Notes: generated by a model not told the origin, from the letters alone. A stretch of DNA of 64,000 nucleotides from Arcticibacter sp045629565 (GCF_045629565.1 NZ_JAZQRL010000101.1:62001-126000), one strand, 5' to 3'; counted from the stretch's first letter, positions 51,858-61,325 are shown. Numbers and translations: made by a program.

Positions 51858-52805
51858 ATGACGATTAAATACAGCTGCATAAATAATACAACCCTTAACG
51901 CCATCCTTTTCGTCCTCTTCACAGCACTAATTCTTACATCTTGTGCCAGAAATGATAAGAAAGATGAGCGGCCTTCCTTCAAACCGGTACTGGGCATGCA
52001 GTTTATTGAAGTCCGCAGGGCATTTGACAATGGCCTTGCTTTCAACGAATATGGCTTTCAGCAAGAACCTGCCTGGAAGCTATATTTCTTGTCAGAAGAC
52101 TCCGTGATGATCTACAGTCCTTTTGAAAAGAAGTATTATCACTATCCTATCTACCATGATCATGACTCCGTCTTCAATATCGCAAGAGAATGGTTACGGC
52201 TCAAACAACTCACCAAAGACAGTCTGACATTTCAGCTACTATCTGTCGACAGAAAAGAAGTGTCCAGAGAGCGGTCCAATGTCGCCATGAAATTCTACTC
52301 ACACCGGTATCTTACAGAAGTACTGAAAAAAGACCCTGTACTGCTTAGAAGACCTAACCGAAAAGACACCCTTTTTGTCAAATCCCTGGTTTCCAGAGCC
52401 AACAGAAACCCAACAAATCCCGACAGCGCTTTTGCCGCCCGCCAGCCCGTGCAACTCATCAGTACAATCAATGAGATAGAGGTAATCAAAGAAGGATTGC
52501 AGTATGATCCGCACAACCTGTTAAACATCAGCTCTGCCGATACTTATCTGAAACCCGAGTACTCTATCAACATAAAGAAGGCGTATAAAGACTTCTCCCA
52601 TACTTTCACCGCCCTGGTAGATCAACACGGAAAGTTGCAGGTCGACACATTCTGGACAAGCCCGGAGTTCACTGCCTCCCGCCGTAAGGTACTCGAAGGG
52701 ATAGTCGACGTCTATCTGCAACGTTTTATCAAGGTCATCCCCGGACAAACGCTCGGCTTTCCGCACACCAGTCAAATCACGCTGTACGTCAAAGGCAAAA
52801 AGTAA
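51858..52805 (+). CDS. Lipoprotein of unknown function with TonB_C-like C-terminus
   Basis: This 315-residue protein has a lipobox (ILTSC, Cys near residue 29) followed by charged residues (ARNDKKDER), a pattern used for surface export of lipoproteins in this phylum. The middle contains acidic/aromatic repeats (EKKYYHYPIYHDHDSVFN). The last 70 residues (FTALVDQHGKLQVDTFW, then VIPGQTLGFPHTSQITLYVKGKK) resemble the TonB C-terminal fold. I do not recognise the family; no partner gene is evident. Confidence 0.75.
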   Translation: MTIKYSCINNTTLNAILFVLFTALILTSCARNDKKDERPSFKPVLGMQFIEVRRAFDNGLAFNEYGFQQEPAWKLYFLSEDSVMIYSPFEKKYYHYPIYHDHDSVFNIAREWLRLKQLTKDSLTFQLLSVDRKEVSRERSNVAMKFYSHRYLTEVLKKDPVLLRRPNRKDTLFVKSLVSRANRNPTNPDSAFAARQPVQLISTINEIEVIKEGLQYDPHNLLNISSADTYLKPEYSINIKKAYKDFSHTFTALVDQHGKLQVDTFWTSPEFTASRRKVLEGIVDVYLQRFIKVIPGQTLGFPHTSQITLYVKGKK

Positions 52806-52877
52806 CTTTTCGATCCCAATTGTATCATAATCAGGACAATTGAAATGTTAAATTTGGAAAATTAGGACACTTATCGC

Positions 52878-52907
52878 TTGCGCCTTTGGATAATTTGACT
52901 AGATTTG
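52878..52907 (+). promoter_or_regulatory. Promoter of the NlpC/P60 gene (TTG-N19-TAGATTTG)
   Basis: TTG at 52878-52880 and TAGATTTG at 52900-52907 are separated by 19 bases. The gene starts 75 bp downstream, so the message would have a leader of about 68 bases. Confidence 0.6.
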
Positions 52908-52981
52908 CAATGCTCGTGTCAGATCTTATGACACAAGAGGGCGTTTAAAAGTATTGTTGTTTAACTTTAAACGAAGTTTAA

Positions 52982-53515
52982 ATGGGGAAAAAAATGATTA
53001 TAGCGGTGTTAATCGCTATTATGTACGTGTCTAATACCCAGGCGCAAACTAAAAAAACTGTAGAGGATCCTGACAATCTTGCCAAGGATTACTTTTCCCA
53101 AATCATGGGAATTGCCGTATCAGCTACATCAAACGTTAAGCTTTACCAATTTGTTTATGACTGGATTGGAACTCCCTACCGCTTAGGTGGAGATACCAAA
53201 AGAGGAATAGACTGCTCAGGTTTCGCTTTCCAGCTGTACGATAAGGTGTTCAATACAGTTATCGGAAACAATTCCAGAAACATCTTCACCATGGTGAATC
53301 CTGTAAGCAAGGATGATCTTAAAGAAGGTGACCTGGTATTCTTTAAGATAAAAAGTCGCGCTATTTCACACGTAGGCGTTTATCTTGGAGACGACAAATT
53401 TGCTCATGCCTCTTCAAGCAGGGGTGTAACCATCAGTAATCTTAACGAATCCTACTGGAAACGCTATTATTACAAAGGTGGAAGACTTATCGAGTCTCTG
53501 AAAGAACAATTATAG
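52982..53515 (+). CDS. NlpC/P60 (C40) family cell-wall peptidase
   Basis: This 177-residue secreted protein has a signal peptide (residues 1-22, ending TQAQ). The catalytic domain contains Cys in RGIDCSGFAFQLY, His in SHVGVYLGDDKFAHASSSRGV and the supporting third residue downstream. Members cleave peptide bonds in peptidoglycan stem peptides. Transcribed from its own promoter and ended by the stem-loop at 53532. A second Met at codon 5 (MIIAVLIAIM) could also start translation. Confidence 0.92.
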   Translation: MGKKMIIAVLIAIMYVSNTQAQTKKTVEDPDNLAKDYFSQIMGIAVSATSNVKLYQFVYDWIGTPYRLGGDTKRGIDCSGFAFQLYDKVFNTVIGNNSRNIFTMVNPVSKDDLKEGDLVFFKIKSRAISHVGVYLGDDKFAHASSSRGVTISNLNESYWKRYYYKGGRLIESLKEQL

Positions 53516-53531
53516 GATTGTTCAAAAAGCG

Positions 53532-53573
53532 AGGGTTGATATGAAAGCAGAGCTGTTCATATCAACCCTTTTT
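53532..53573 (+). terminator. Stem-loop with T-run after the NlpC/P60 gene
   Basis: AGGGTTGATATGAA and TTCATATCAACCCT form a 14-bp perfect stem with a 10-base loop, followed by TTTT. The same hairpin can also stop the convergent membrane-protein gene. Confidence 0.85.
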
Positions 53574-53763
53574 ACATTTTAGCCACGTCACGCGTGTTCT
53601 TAACCAGGCCAATGCCGGTAAAGAAGAATATGAGTCCCAGAATCCCATAAACGATTAGCTCCCTGGGTGAGCCAGACTGCTGAACAAAACCGACAGCAGC
53701 ATATATCAGTCCTACAATACCTAGTATTGTTAATATAGTACCAAAAGTTCTTTTTAAGTTCAT
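53572..53763 (-). CDS. Small two-helix membrane protein
   Basis: This 63-residue protein has two membrane helices (about 8-27, TILTILGIVGLIYAAVGFV; about 35-53, LIVYGILGLIFFFTGIGLV) and a short charged end (KNTRDVAKM). The pattern recurs in Bacteroidota hypothetical proteins; I cannot assign a function. It shares a terminator with the convergent peptidase gene and starts 40 bp beyond the helicase stop. Confidence 0.7.
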   Translation of the reverse strand: MNLKRTFGTILTILGIVGLIYAAVGFVQQSGSPRELIVYGILGLIFFFTGIGLVKNTRDVAKM

Positions 53764-53803
53764 AGTGTATATGTTTGGCTAGTACCATACAAATACGCTG
53801 CCA

Positions 53804-56272
53804 TTATTTTCCTTTTGAATATCTTAAACTCATCTTGGCTACCCTTTCCTCCAGTGTCTCCGTAGTCAGCTTTTCCCTTAACCTATCCACCATAATAGGA
53901 AAAGCGAAGGGTGTAGGCTTTTCACTCTCTGTAATAATCACCTTAAGCTTTTGCAACCTGCTTAAAGCCTCCCTAAGCCTGAACTCCTCCAACTGAAACT
54001 GCAGCGCTTCATTATAAGCCTGCCGTACCAAAACATTGTCCGGCTCATACTCATTGAAGACATCGAAAAGCAGCGAAGTCGAAGCTTGAAGGTGCCGGTT
54101 CTTCATCGTCTTTCCCGGATATCCCGTGAATACCAGGCCCGCAATATGTGCTATATCCCTGAAACGTCTTCTGGCCATCTCGTTTGCGTTCAAGCTGCTC
54201 TGTATATCATCAAGCAGGTTTTCGGATGAAAACAAATCTGCTGCGATGGCCTCCTCCAAGGGTATCGGATCTGCCGACAATAATTCAAACCCATAATCAT
54301 TCATAGCAATGGAAAAGCTGGCCTTCCTCACCTTCGCAATACGGTAGGCAAACAACGATGCCATCCCCTCATGTACCAGACGCCCTTCAAAGGGATAAAA
54401 GAACAGATGATAACCATCGTGAGAATTAAAACGCTCAATCAGGAACTCATCACTTGTCGGCAAATGAGAAAGCTGCGCCTGCATGTCAAATAAAGGCCTC
54501 AGCGTCTTAATCTCAATGTCGCTCTCAATATGATGCGCTACATCGTCCAGCTTGCTCCTGAACATCGCAGAGAGCTGAGAAGACAAAGGTATCCGCCCTC
54601 CCATCCAGCTTGGAATCCTGCCATTGCTTTTCGGCGACTTTTTCACAAACGCCGTCATATCTTTTATCTTCACCAGTTCCAGACTCCTGCCGGCAAACCA
54701 GAAATTATCCCCCACCTTCATTCTGGTAACAAAATCTTCTTCAATAGACCCCAGGTATCCGCCTGAAAGAAACTTGATGCGCATACTTACATCGCTTACA
54801 ATCGTTCCCATGGTGAGCCTGTGCCGCATGGCAACGCGCTTACTCTTCACTTTATACAATCCCTCCTCTATTTCCACTTTGAGGTATTCATCATACTGCG
54901 ACAGCGTCTTACCCCCAAGCGTAATAAAATTCAGAATCTGTGCGTATTCCGACTCCCTCAAATCCGCGTAAGCATAGGTTTGCTTTAACTCATGGAATAT
55001 CTCGTCGGCCCTGAACCCATCCGAAACAGCTAATGTAACCAGATATTGCATCAACACGTCCATGGCCAGAACTATCGGATCCCTGCTTTCAAATATCCGG
55101 TGTTCTATAGCCCCTTTTATTGCTGCACCTTCCAGCAGCTCCAGCGAATGCGTAGGTACAAACCAGGCTTTTGAAGTCGCCCCCGGATGATGGCCGCTCC
55201 TGCCCGCACGCTGCATAAACCGTGCTACACCCTTCGGACTCCCGATCTGCACTACCGAGTCTACCGGCCGAAAATCGACGCCCAGATCCAAACTAGAGGT
55301 ACACACGACCAGCTTGAGCATCTCATTGTGCAGCGCAGCCTCAACCCAGGAGCGAAGCTCATTGTCTAGCGATCCATGGTGCATAGCCATTATTCCCGCA
55401 TACTCAGGATAGCGGTCTAAAATAGCATGATACCAAATTTCAGACTGTGATCGCGTATTCGTAAAGATCAATGTCGTCTTGCTCTTTGCTACAATATCCA
55501 TCACCTTCGGAAGAAGCTTGATCCCCAGGTGGCCCGCCCATGAAAACTGCTCAATATCATCGGGGATGATCGACTGGATCTCTATCTTCTTGTCAAGATC
55601 TGCCCTCACAAGACGAATGGCTGCACGGTCAGCAACATAACCCAAAAGCACATCAGCCCCCTGCTCCAGATTTCCAATAGTAGCACTGATTCCCCAGATT
55701 CTTAAGTTTGATGCCGAAGCCTTCTTAATACCCTTCAGTCGCGAAAGTCCCAGCTCAAGCTGCACACCCCGTTTCGTGCCGAGCAGCTCATGCCACTCAT
55801 CGGCAATCACAGCTTGCAAATTCTCAAATAGCTTCGGATAATCCTTCTGCGAAAGCATCAGGTGCAAGCTTTCTGGCGTAGTCAGCAATACTTCGGGCTG
55901 CCTGCGCTTCAGCGCCTGCTTTTCCTTAGCCGATGTATCCCCGGTACGACTACCTATTGACCAGGGGATTTCCAGATCATCTACCACGGTCTGCATGGCC
56001 TTCCGGATGTCATTGGTCAATGCCCGCAAAGGCGTTATCCAAAGCATCATCAGTCCGTTATTACGCTTTTCTTTATACGTATCGGGATAGCGGTTAATAT
56101 AGTCGGCAACAATAGGCAAAAATAAAGCGAATGTCTTACCACTCCCCGTAGGGGCATTTAGCAAACCCGAGGAACCCGAGAGATAAGCCGCCTGCATCTC
56201 TTTCTGAAACGCAAACTGCTTCCACCCTTTCATTTTAAACCATGCAGAGATCGCCTTTTCACCAGCAGTCAT
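53804..56272 (-). CDS. Ligase-associated DNA damage response DEXH-box helicase (Lhr-like)
   Basis: This 822-residue superfamily 2 helicase has Walker A APTGSGKT (about 40-47), motif II DEWH in VIADEWHELLG, and GISATIGNLEQGAD. Motif VI is represented by QRAGRSGHHPGA. An Lhr-type C-terminal accessory region follows. It belongs to a set always found beside a bacterial ATP-dependent DNA ligase and an MBL-fold exonuclease. Here it is last of the three, 28 bp downstream of the ligase. It should unwind or remodel DNA during repair. Confidence 0.93.
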   Translation of the reverse strand: MTAGEKAISAWFKMKGWKQFAFQKEMQAAYLSGSSGLLNAPTGSGKTFALFLPIVADYINRYPDTYKEKRNNGLMMLWITPLRALTNDIRKAMQTVVDDLEIPWSIGSRTGDTSAKEKQALKRRQPEVLLTTPESLHLMLSQKDYPKLFENLQAVIADEWHELLGTKRGVQLELGLSRLKGIKKASASNLRIWGISATIGNLEQGADVLLGYVADRAAIRLVRADLDKKIEIQSIIPDDIEQFSWAGHLGIKLLPKVMDIVAKSKTTLIFTNTRSQSEIWYHAILDRYPEYAGIMAMHHGSLDNELRSWVEAALHNEMLKLVVCTSSLDLGVDFRPVDSVVQIGSPKGVARFMQRAGRSGHHPGATSKAWFVPTHSLELLEGAAIKGAIEHRIFESRDPIVLAMDVLMQYLVTLAVSDGFRADEIFHELKQTYAYADLRESEYAQILNFITLGGKTLSQYDEYLKVEIEEGLYKVKSKRVAMRHRLTMGTIVSDVSMRIKFLSGGYLGSIEEDFVTRMKVGDNFWFAGRSLELVKIKDMTAFVKKSPKSNGRIPSWMGGRIPLSSQLSAMFRSKLDDVAHHIESDIEIKTLRPLFDMQAQLSHLPTSDEFLIERFNSHDGYHLFFYPFEGRLVHEGMASLFAYRIAKVRKASFSIAMNDYGFELLSADPIPLEEAIAADLFSSENLLDDIQSSLNANEMARRRFRDIAHIAGLVFTGYPGKTMKNRHLQASTSLLFDVFNEYEPDNVLVRQAYNEALQFQLEEFRLREALSRLQKLKVIITESEKPTPFAFPIMVDRLREKLTTETLEERVAKMSLRYSKGK

Positions 56273-56300
56273 ATTTTTCTTATCAATAACATTAACGATT

Positions 56301-57914
56301 TCAGGCGAGCATCGCTTTTAAAGCTTCGATATGATCAGCTTCCTCAATTTTCTTATCATGCCGCCAGCGCAATATGCGCGGAAAGCGTAGGGCTACGCCA
56401 GACTTATGCCTCGAAGACGCATTTATTGCCTCAAAGCCTATTTCAAAAACGAGCCCGGGCTTAACGGTTCTCACCGGACCAAACTTCTCGAGCGTATTTC
56501 TCTTTACATAATGATCAACCTGATTAATCTCCTTATCGGTAAGTCCCGAATAAGCCTTCGCAACGGGCACCAGCTTGTCTCCGTCCCAAACAGCGAACGT
56601 ATAATCGGTATACAGATCAGCCCGTCTCCCATGTCCTTTCTGCGCATAGACCATTACCGCATCAACCGTCAAGGGGTCAACCTTCCACTTCCACCAGTCG
56701 CCACGCTTCCGCCCTGTCTGATAAACCGATTCTTTCCTCTTCAGCATAAACCCCTCCGCAACCTGCTCCCTGGCCGTCAGGCGGAGGTCGTATAGCTGTT
56801 GCCAAGAACTAAAAGAAACCACCTCCGATAGCCTGAAGATATCCTGATGAGCACTTTCCGAATGAATACGCTCCACAATAGAGCGCCTGTAACGAAGCGG
56901 CATAGAGCGCACGTCATCTCCTTCAAACTCCAGACAATCGTATGCTATAAAAGCCATCGGACTGTCCGTCATGATCTTCTTCGTCAGGTTTTTCCGTCCG
57001 ATCCTGGTCTGCAGCACGTTAAAAGGCAGCGGACAATTTCCACTAAAGCAGATAGCCTCCCCATCCAGCACAGTACCGTCCGGCAGGTCCGAAATAAACC
57101 GATGAAGCTCAGGAAACTTGTCAGTCACCAGATCTTCTCCCCTGCTCCAGATGAAGATCTGTCCATCCCTGAAAATCACCTGGGCCCTGATCCCGTCCCA
57201 CTTCCACTCTGCCTGCCACTGGTCGGGGTTCCCTAGCGCAGCTTCCATATCCTCTGCCGACTTCACCTGGTCAGACGTCTCCTGAATGGGATAAGCCAAA
57301 CAAAACGGGTAGGGTCTCGAAATATCCTCAGACGCATCCTGCTCCTGCATCAGATCGTGGAAGTTGAACGTTGCCGGATCCCAGTTACCCATTATTCTAT
57401 GCGTCAGCACAGACGGCTCCAGCCCCGACAGCTCAGCCAGTGCCTTCACAATAAGACTATGAGAAACCCCGACCCGGAAGCTACCCGTCAGGATTTTATT
57501 AAAAACAAAACGCTCCTGCCGGTCCATACTATCCCAGGCATCCAGCAGCCAACCCCTTTTTTCATTTTCTTCAAGCGATGAAAGAGCATTTATCTCGTTA
57601 ATCCACGCCGTCAGCGGCTTATTCTGAGACCCGCCAGGCTCAGGCAGCAGCAAGGCGATGGTCTCTCCCAGATCGCCCACAACCTGGTATGACTCCTCAA
57701 AAAGCCAGGCCGGAATATGAGCAAGATCCATTGCCCAAGTCTTGATCAGTGTAGAATTTATCTGCCGCCGGGGCTTTCTGCCCGTAAAGAGCGCAAGAGT
57801 ACTGATCTTGTCGGCGTCAGACACCAGCATGAAATAGTCTTTAAGAATCCGAACTTTTTCCGAAGTCTTGTTCGTCTCATCGAGATCAGAAAACAGCTTT
57901 GCAAAATCCTTCAT
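56301..57914 (-). CDS. ATP-dependent DNA ligase (ligase-associated DNA damage response type)
   Basis: This 537-residue ligase has the adenylation motif EWKWDGIRAQ (KxDG, about residue 227), then LDGEAICF and EGFMLKRKESVY. The OB-fold end is VFEIGFEAINASSRHKSGVALRFPR. N-terminal residues 1-200 form the DNA-binding helical domain. It joins nicks using ATP instead of the NAD used by the housekeeping ligase. Its start codon overlaps the exonuclease stop (ATGA), so the two are translationally coupled. Confidence 0.95.
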   Translation of the reverse strand: MKDFAKLFSDLDETNKTSEKVRILKDYFMLVSDADKISTLALFTGRKPRRQINSTLIKTWAMDLAHIPAWLFEESYQVVGDLGETIALLLPEPGGSQNKPLTAWINEINALSSLEENEKRGWLLDAWDSMDRQERFVFNKILTGSFRVGVSHSLIVKALAELSGLEPSVLTHRIMGNWDPATFNFHDLMQEQDASEDISRPYPFCLAYPIQETSDQVKSAEDMEAALGNPDQWQAEWKWDGIRAQVIFRDGQIFIWSRGEDLVTDKFPELHRFISDLPDGTVLDGEAICFSGNCPLPFNVLQTRIGRKNLTKKIMTDSPMAFIAYDCLEFEGDDVRSMPLRYRRSIVERIHSESAHQDIFRLSEVVSFSSWQQLYDLRLTAREQVAEGFMLKRKESVYQTGRKRGDWWKWKVDPLTVDAVMVYAQKGHGRRADLYTDYTFAVWDGDKLVPVAKAYSGLTDKEINQVDHYVKRNTLEKFGPVRTVKPGLVFEIGFEAINASSRHKSGVALRFPRILRWRHDKKIEEADHIEALKAMLA

Positions 57915-58936
57915 ACCACTTCCTCCACTTTAGTTTCCCCGGCTTCATCGTCTTCCATGCCATAATGCGTTTCCGCCTCAAACGCATCATATCCAATCTC
58001 GCGAAGATAACGGGAGAAAGATGCCGTCGAACCATGAGTCAGGCACACAGACTCACATTCCGTCGCGCCAATAGCCTCAATCAAGCCATCCCAGTCGGCA
58101 TGGTCCGACAATACAAATCCCCTGTCGGCAGCCCTCCTCCGCTTCGCCCCTCTTATAGCCATCCAGCCCGAGCAGTATCCGAAAGACACAGCAGGAAACT
58201 TCCTCATCCAGGGTGATCCTACTGCCGAAGGAGGACAAATGATCAGGCCACCTCTGGCCTGCTCTCTCTTAAAGTCCGTCGTAATCCGCTCGGCTTGGGG
58301 CAGCCGTATTCCGCTACGTTCAAGAGCCTCATTGGTGTTAGCGATCACACCATGCAGATAAACGCTCCCTATCGAAAGATCCAGCCCTTGCATGATCCGC
58401 TGGGCTTTCCCCAGTGAATAGCCGGCAATCACGGTCGTTCTGCCCTCTTCAGCATTGAACCTCCACCACTCATTGATATCACTAAAGATCTCACGCTGAG
58501 GCCTCCATTTATACACGGGCATCCCGAATGTACATTCCGAAATAAACGTATGGCACTTCACCGGCTCAAAGGGCGCCGACAAACCGTCATCTTCCAGCTT
58601 ATAGTCGCCTGAAGCAACCCAAACTTCACCTTTATACTCCACCCTCACCTGCGCTGATCCGATGATGTGGCCAGCAGGATAAAAGCTAACTTCGACTCCA
58701 TTGATCGTTGTACGCTCGCCATATTCCATCGTCTCCAGCGATATGTCCCCTAACCGATAATACATCACCTCCCTGGATAAATGATGAGCCAGATAATGTT
58801 TATGCCCCCACCGCGCATGATCAGAATGCGCATGCGTAATTACCGCCCGTTCAACCGGCTTCCAGGGATCAATGTAAAAATCCCCTGCTGCGCAATATAT
58901 ACCCTTATCATTAAACTGAAGAAGTGCTTGAGCCAT
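57911..58936 (-). CDS. Ligase-associated DNA damage response exonuclease (MBL/beta-CASP fold)
   Basis: This 341-residue metallo-beta-lactamase-fold nuclease has the zinc motif THAHSDHARWGH (HxHxDH), PAGHIIGSAQV, VASGDYKLEDD and a beta-CASP-like region ending with LSDHADWDGL. It resembles SNM1/Pso2-type nucleases that process damaged DNA ends. I start at the ATG at 58936 (MAQALLQFNDKGIYCAAGDFYIDPW); the TTG 14 codons upstream lies in the terminator hairpin of the neighbouring protease. First gene of the exonuclease-ligase-helicase unit. Confidence 0.92.
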   Translation of the reverse strand: MAQALLQFNDKGIYCAAGDFYIDPWKPVERAVITHAHSDHARWGHKHYLAHHLSREVMYYRLGDISLETMEYGERTTINGVEVSFYPAGHIIGSAQVRVEYKGEVWVASGDYKLEDDGLSAPFEPVKCHTFISECTFGMPVYKWRPQREIFSDINEWWRFNAEEGRTTVIAGYSLGKAQRIMQGLDLSIGSVYLHGVIANTNEALERSGIRLPQAERITTDFKREQARGGLIICPPSAVGSPWMRKFPAVSFGYCSGWMAIRGAKRRRAADRGFVLSDHADWDGLIEAIGATECESVCLTHGSTASFSRYLREIGYDAFEAETHYGMEDDEAGETKVEEVV

Positions 58937-58976
58937 GCATGAATAACCAACACTAGCCGCAGATAGTTTTAAACGC

Positions 58977-59013
58977 AAAAGGGGCCAGATTCTTCCAAAA
59001 ACCGGCCCCTTTT
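58977..59013 (-). terminator. Terminator of the prc-type protease gene
   Basis: AAAAGGGGCC and GGCCCCTTTT pair over 10 bp around a 17-base loop. Read on the minus strand it ends in TTTT, 18 bp after the protease stop. Confidence 0.85.
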
Positions 59014-59030
59014 AAAAATTGCATCATTCT

Positions 59031-61187
59031 TTAATATACCATGGTGAACTGACCCGCCTGGTTAAGGCGGATAAAGTCAGCCATTGTTTTCAAACTTTCG
59101 TCCTGTATAAAGTCATAATCGTCAGCCTTCTTCACTTCTCCTTTTTTAAGCGGAGGAAGTCCTTTCAGGGCACGGCGCTGATTGTCCCTCGCCAGGTTCC
59201 TGGCCTCCTGCACTTCGCGCTCCTTCTTAAGTTTTGCCTCGTTAAGCGTTACCTCGTTTTCTGACTCTCTTCTTCTAAACTCGACAATGTCCTCTAACAG
59301 GTACTTATACTCTGTAGACTCCTTCATCCTGTTCTCATGGAGTTTAATCAATTGCGACTTTACCGGAGTAAGATCCGCAACAGGGGTGTATCTCGCCGGA
59401 CTGATTGAATCAAAAGGTAAAGCTGAAGGTTCTGAACTTTCTCCATACTTGTCAGCAGAGAATATCATGGGGAATTGAATATCCGGAATCACACCCTTGT
59501 GCTGGGTACTGCTTCCATTGATCCGATAAAATTTGGCTATCGTCAGATTAATCTGTCCAAACCTTGGTCCCTGAGTCGCAGTGGTAGTTTTACCCGTCTT
59601 GTCTGTCGTCTTAATTTTATTTAAAAACTCATCTACTGTGCTGATATAACGTGATAAATCAAGCGCAGACTGCACCGTTCCTTTTCCATAGGTTTGGGTA
59701 CCCATTACGATCCCCCGGTTATAGTCCTGAATAGCGGCAGCAAAGATCTCCGATGCTGATGCACTAAAGCGGTCTACCATTACACCGAGCGGACCTGTCC
59801 AGGAAATAGAAGGATCGTCGTCATCACTAACCTCCGTACTCCGCGGATTACGTACCTGAACAACCGGACCCGTTTTAATAAATAATCCCGTCAACTCAAT
59901 AGCTTCCATAAGAGAGCCTCCGCCATTCGTCCTCAGGTCAATCACAATACCATCAACCTTCTCCCGCTTCAACGTGTCCAAAATGCGTCTGACATCCCTG
60001 GTTGTACTTTTATAGTTCGGGTCACCAGCCTGATAGTCTTTAAAATTCATATAAAAAGCCGGAACCTCAATAACACCGATCTTGTATGACTTTCCACCTT
60101 CAGTAATCGTCTTGATGGTTTTTTTAGCCGACTGGTCCTCCATAACCACCTTGTCGCGCACCAGCGTCACAATTTTCGGCTGCGAGGAGATCTCCTGGCC
60201 TGCAGGGATAATCTTCAGCCGCACAACAGTTCCTCTCGGGCCTTTGATTTTCGATACCGAATTATCAAGCCTCCAGCCACGAACATCTTCGAACTCGCCA
60301 TCTTTCCCTTGTGCTACCCCGATTATTTTATCGTTTACCTGCAGGGTCTTCGCCTTAAACGCAGGTCCGCCTGGAACAATCGCCGCAATTTTAATAACCT
60401 CATTTTCCAATTGTAAACTAGCTCCTATTCCTTCAAACGTTCTCGACATTTCTTCGTTGAAAGCCTGAGCACGTTGCGGAATAAAATAGTTGGTGTGAGG
60501 ATCTATCGTTTCCGTAAACGAGTTCATGATCACCTGAAAAGCATCCTCGTTATTAAGCTTCTGAGTCTGAGACAAGAGGTTTTTATACCGGGTCTTCAGC
60601 GTCTCCTTATTCTTTGCTGCATCCCCGCCTGATAATTTCAGGTTTAACAGATCTGATTTCACCCGCTTTTGCCACAATTCATTGGAAGCTTCGATCGATG
60701 CCAGCCACGGTAATTTTTCGCGATTATAAGTAAACGTTTCATTCTTTGTAAAATCAAAGGGCTTGTCTACCTGGCTCATCGAATATTTTAACCTGTCAGC
60801 ATACCGTGCCTGAAACACATTAAAAATATGAAAGAAAGCCGTAAGGTCACCAGCGCGGAGATCATCATCAAACGTCAGACGATACTTCTCAAACGATTTG
60901 ATGTCTGAAGCAAGCAGGTAACTCCTGCCCTGATCGAGCTGATTAATATATTTGTCCAGAATTTTCGATGACAGTGAATCATTCACCTTCACCTTCTTAT
61001 AATGTGCCCCCTCGATAATTTTGACGAGTTCCCGGGCTACCAAACTCTGAGAAGGATCGGGCTTCAAATTAGCAGAGCCTTCCACATCCACTACCACACG
61101 AGGCTCGGCAGCGCACGCTATAAAAGCGAGAATAAACAAAGCCAGGAACATTTTTTTTAGCATTTCTTTAAAAGATTTAAAATCCAT
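59031..61187 (-). CDS. prc: Carboxy-terminal processing protease, Prc/Tsp type
   Basis: This 718-residue S41 protease has a lipobox-like signal (FIACAAEPR). The N-terminal helical platform domain (about 45-230) and PDZ (about 240-330; GIGASLQLENEVIKIAAIVPGGPA) are present. The catalytic core shows DLRTNGGGSLMEAIELTG and RFSASASEIFAAAIQDYNRGIVMGTQTYGKGTVQ (Ser/Lys dyad). The C-terminal DUF3340-like arm follows. It degrades or trims periplasmic proteins. Compare the smaller CtpA-like enzyme at 49-51 kb. It lies at the boundary of the compositional change. Confidence 0.94.
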   Translation of the reverse strand: MDFKSFKEMLKKMFLALFILAFIACAAEPRVVVDVEGSANLKPDPSQSLVARELVKIIEGAHYKKVKVNDSLSSKILDKYINQLDQGRSYLLASDIKSFEKYRLTFDDDLRAGDLTAFFHIFNVFQARYADRLKYSMSQVDKPFDFTKNETFTYNREKLPWLASIEASNELWQKRVKSDLLNLKLSGGDAAKNKETLKTRYKNLLSQTQKLNNEDAFQVIMNSFTETIDPHTNYFIPQRAQAFNEEMSRTFEGIGASLQLENEVIKIAAIVPGGPAFKAKTLQVNDKIIGVAQGKDGEFEDVRGWRLDNSVSKIKGPRGTVVRLKIIPAGQEISSQPKIVTLVRDKVVMEDQSAKKTIKTITEGGKSYKIGVIEVPAFYMNFKDYQAGDPNYKSTTRDVRRILDTLKREKVDGIVIDLRTNGGGSLMEAIELTGLFIKTGPVVQVRNPRSTEVSDDDDPSISWTGPLGVMVDRFSASASEIFAAAIQDYNRGIVMGTQTYGKGTVQSALDLSRYISTVDEFLNKIKTTDKTGKTTTATQGPRFGQINLTIAKFYRINGSSTQHKGVIPDIQFPMIFSADKYGESSEPSALPFDSISPARYTPVADLTPVKSQLIKLHENRMKESTEYKYLLEDIVEFRRRESENEVTLNEAKLKKEREVQEARNLARDNQRRALKGLPPLKKGEVKKADDYDFIQDESLKTMADFIRLNQAGQFTMVY

Positions 61188-61234
61188 TTCTTATAACCTA
61201 TCTGCGAATTCTATACCAGTTTACGAGTATAAAC

Positions 61235-61264
61235 AAAAAAGAGGCAGTAAACTACCGCCTCTTT
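61235..61264 (-). terminator. Canonical terminator after the DUF5106 gene
   Basis: AAAGAGGCAGTA (61238-61249) and TACCGCCTCTTT (61253-61264) form a 12-bp stem with one wobble pair and a 3-base loop. Read on the minus strand it is followed by six T (A-run at 61235-61240). It stops transcripts coming from the 61.3-64 kb genes before prc. Confidence 0.85.
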
Positions 61265-61277
61265 AACATAACAAAAT

Positions 61278-61285
61278 CAAAAATA
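61278..61285 (-). promoter_or_regulatory. Possible -7 box of prc (TATTTTTG on the minus strand)
   Basis: On the minus strand this reads TATTTTTG, matching TAnnTTTG. No -33 element is visible. It lies upstream of the terminator hairpin at 61238-61264, so transcripts from here would have to pass that hairpin. Confidence 0.3.
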
Positions 61286-61325
61286 GTATTTGTGTCTCAG
61301 AATATTCATTAAATAGAACCTTTTT

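Noticed and set aside
53804..58936. The ligase cassette considered as a phage-defence island
   Set aside because: The genes are core repair functions in many Bacteroidota, have normal composition for the window, and no defence nuclease or toxin is nearby.
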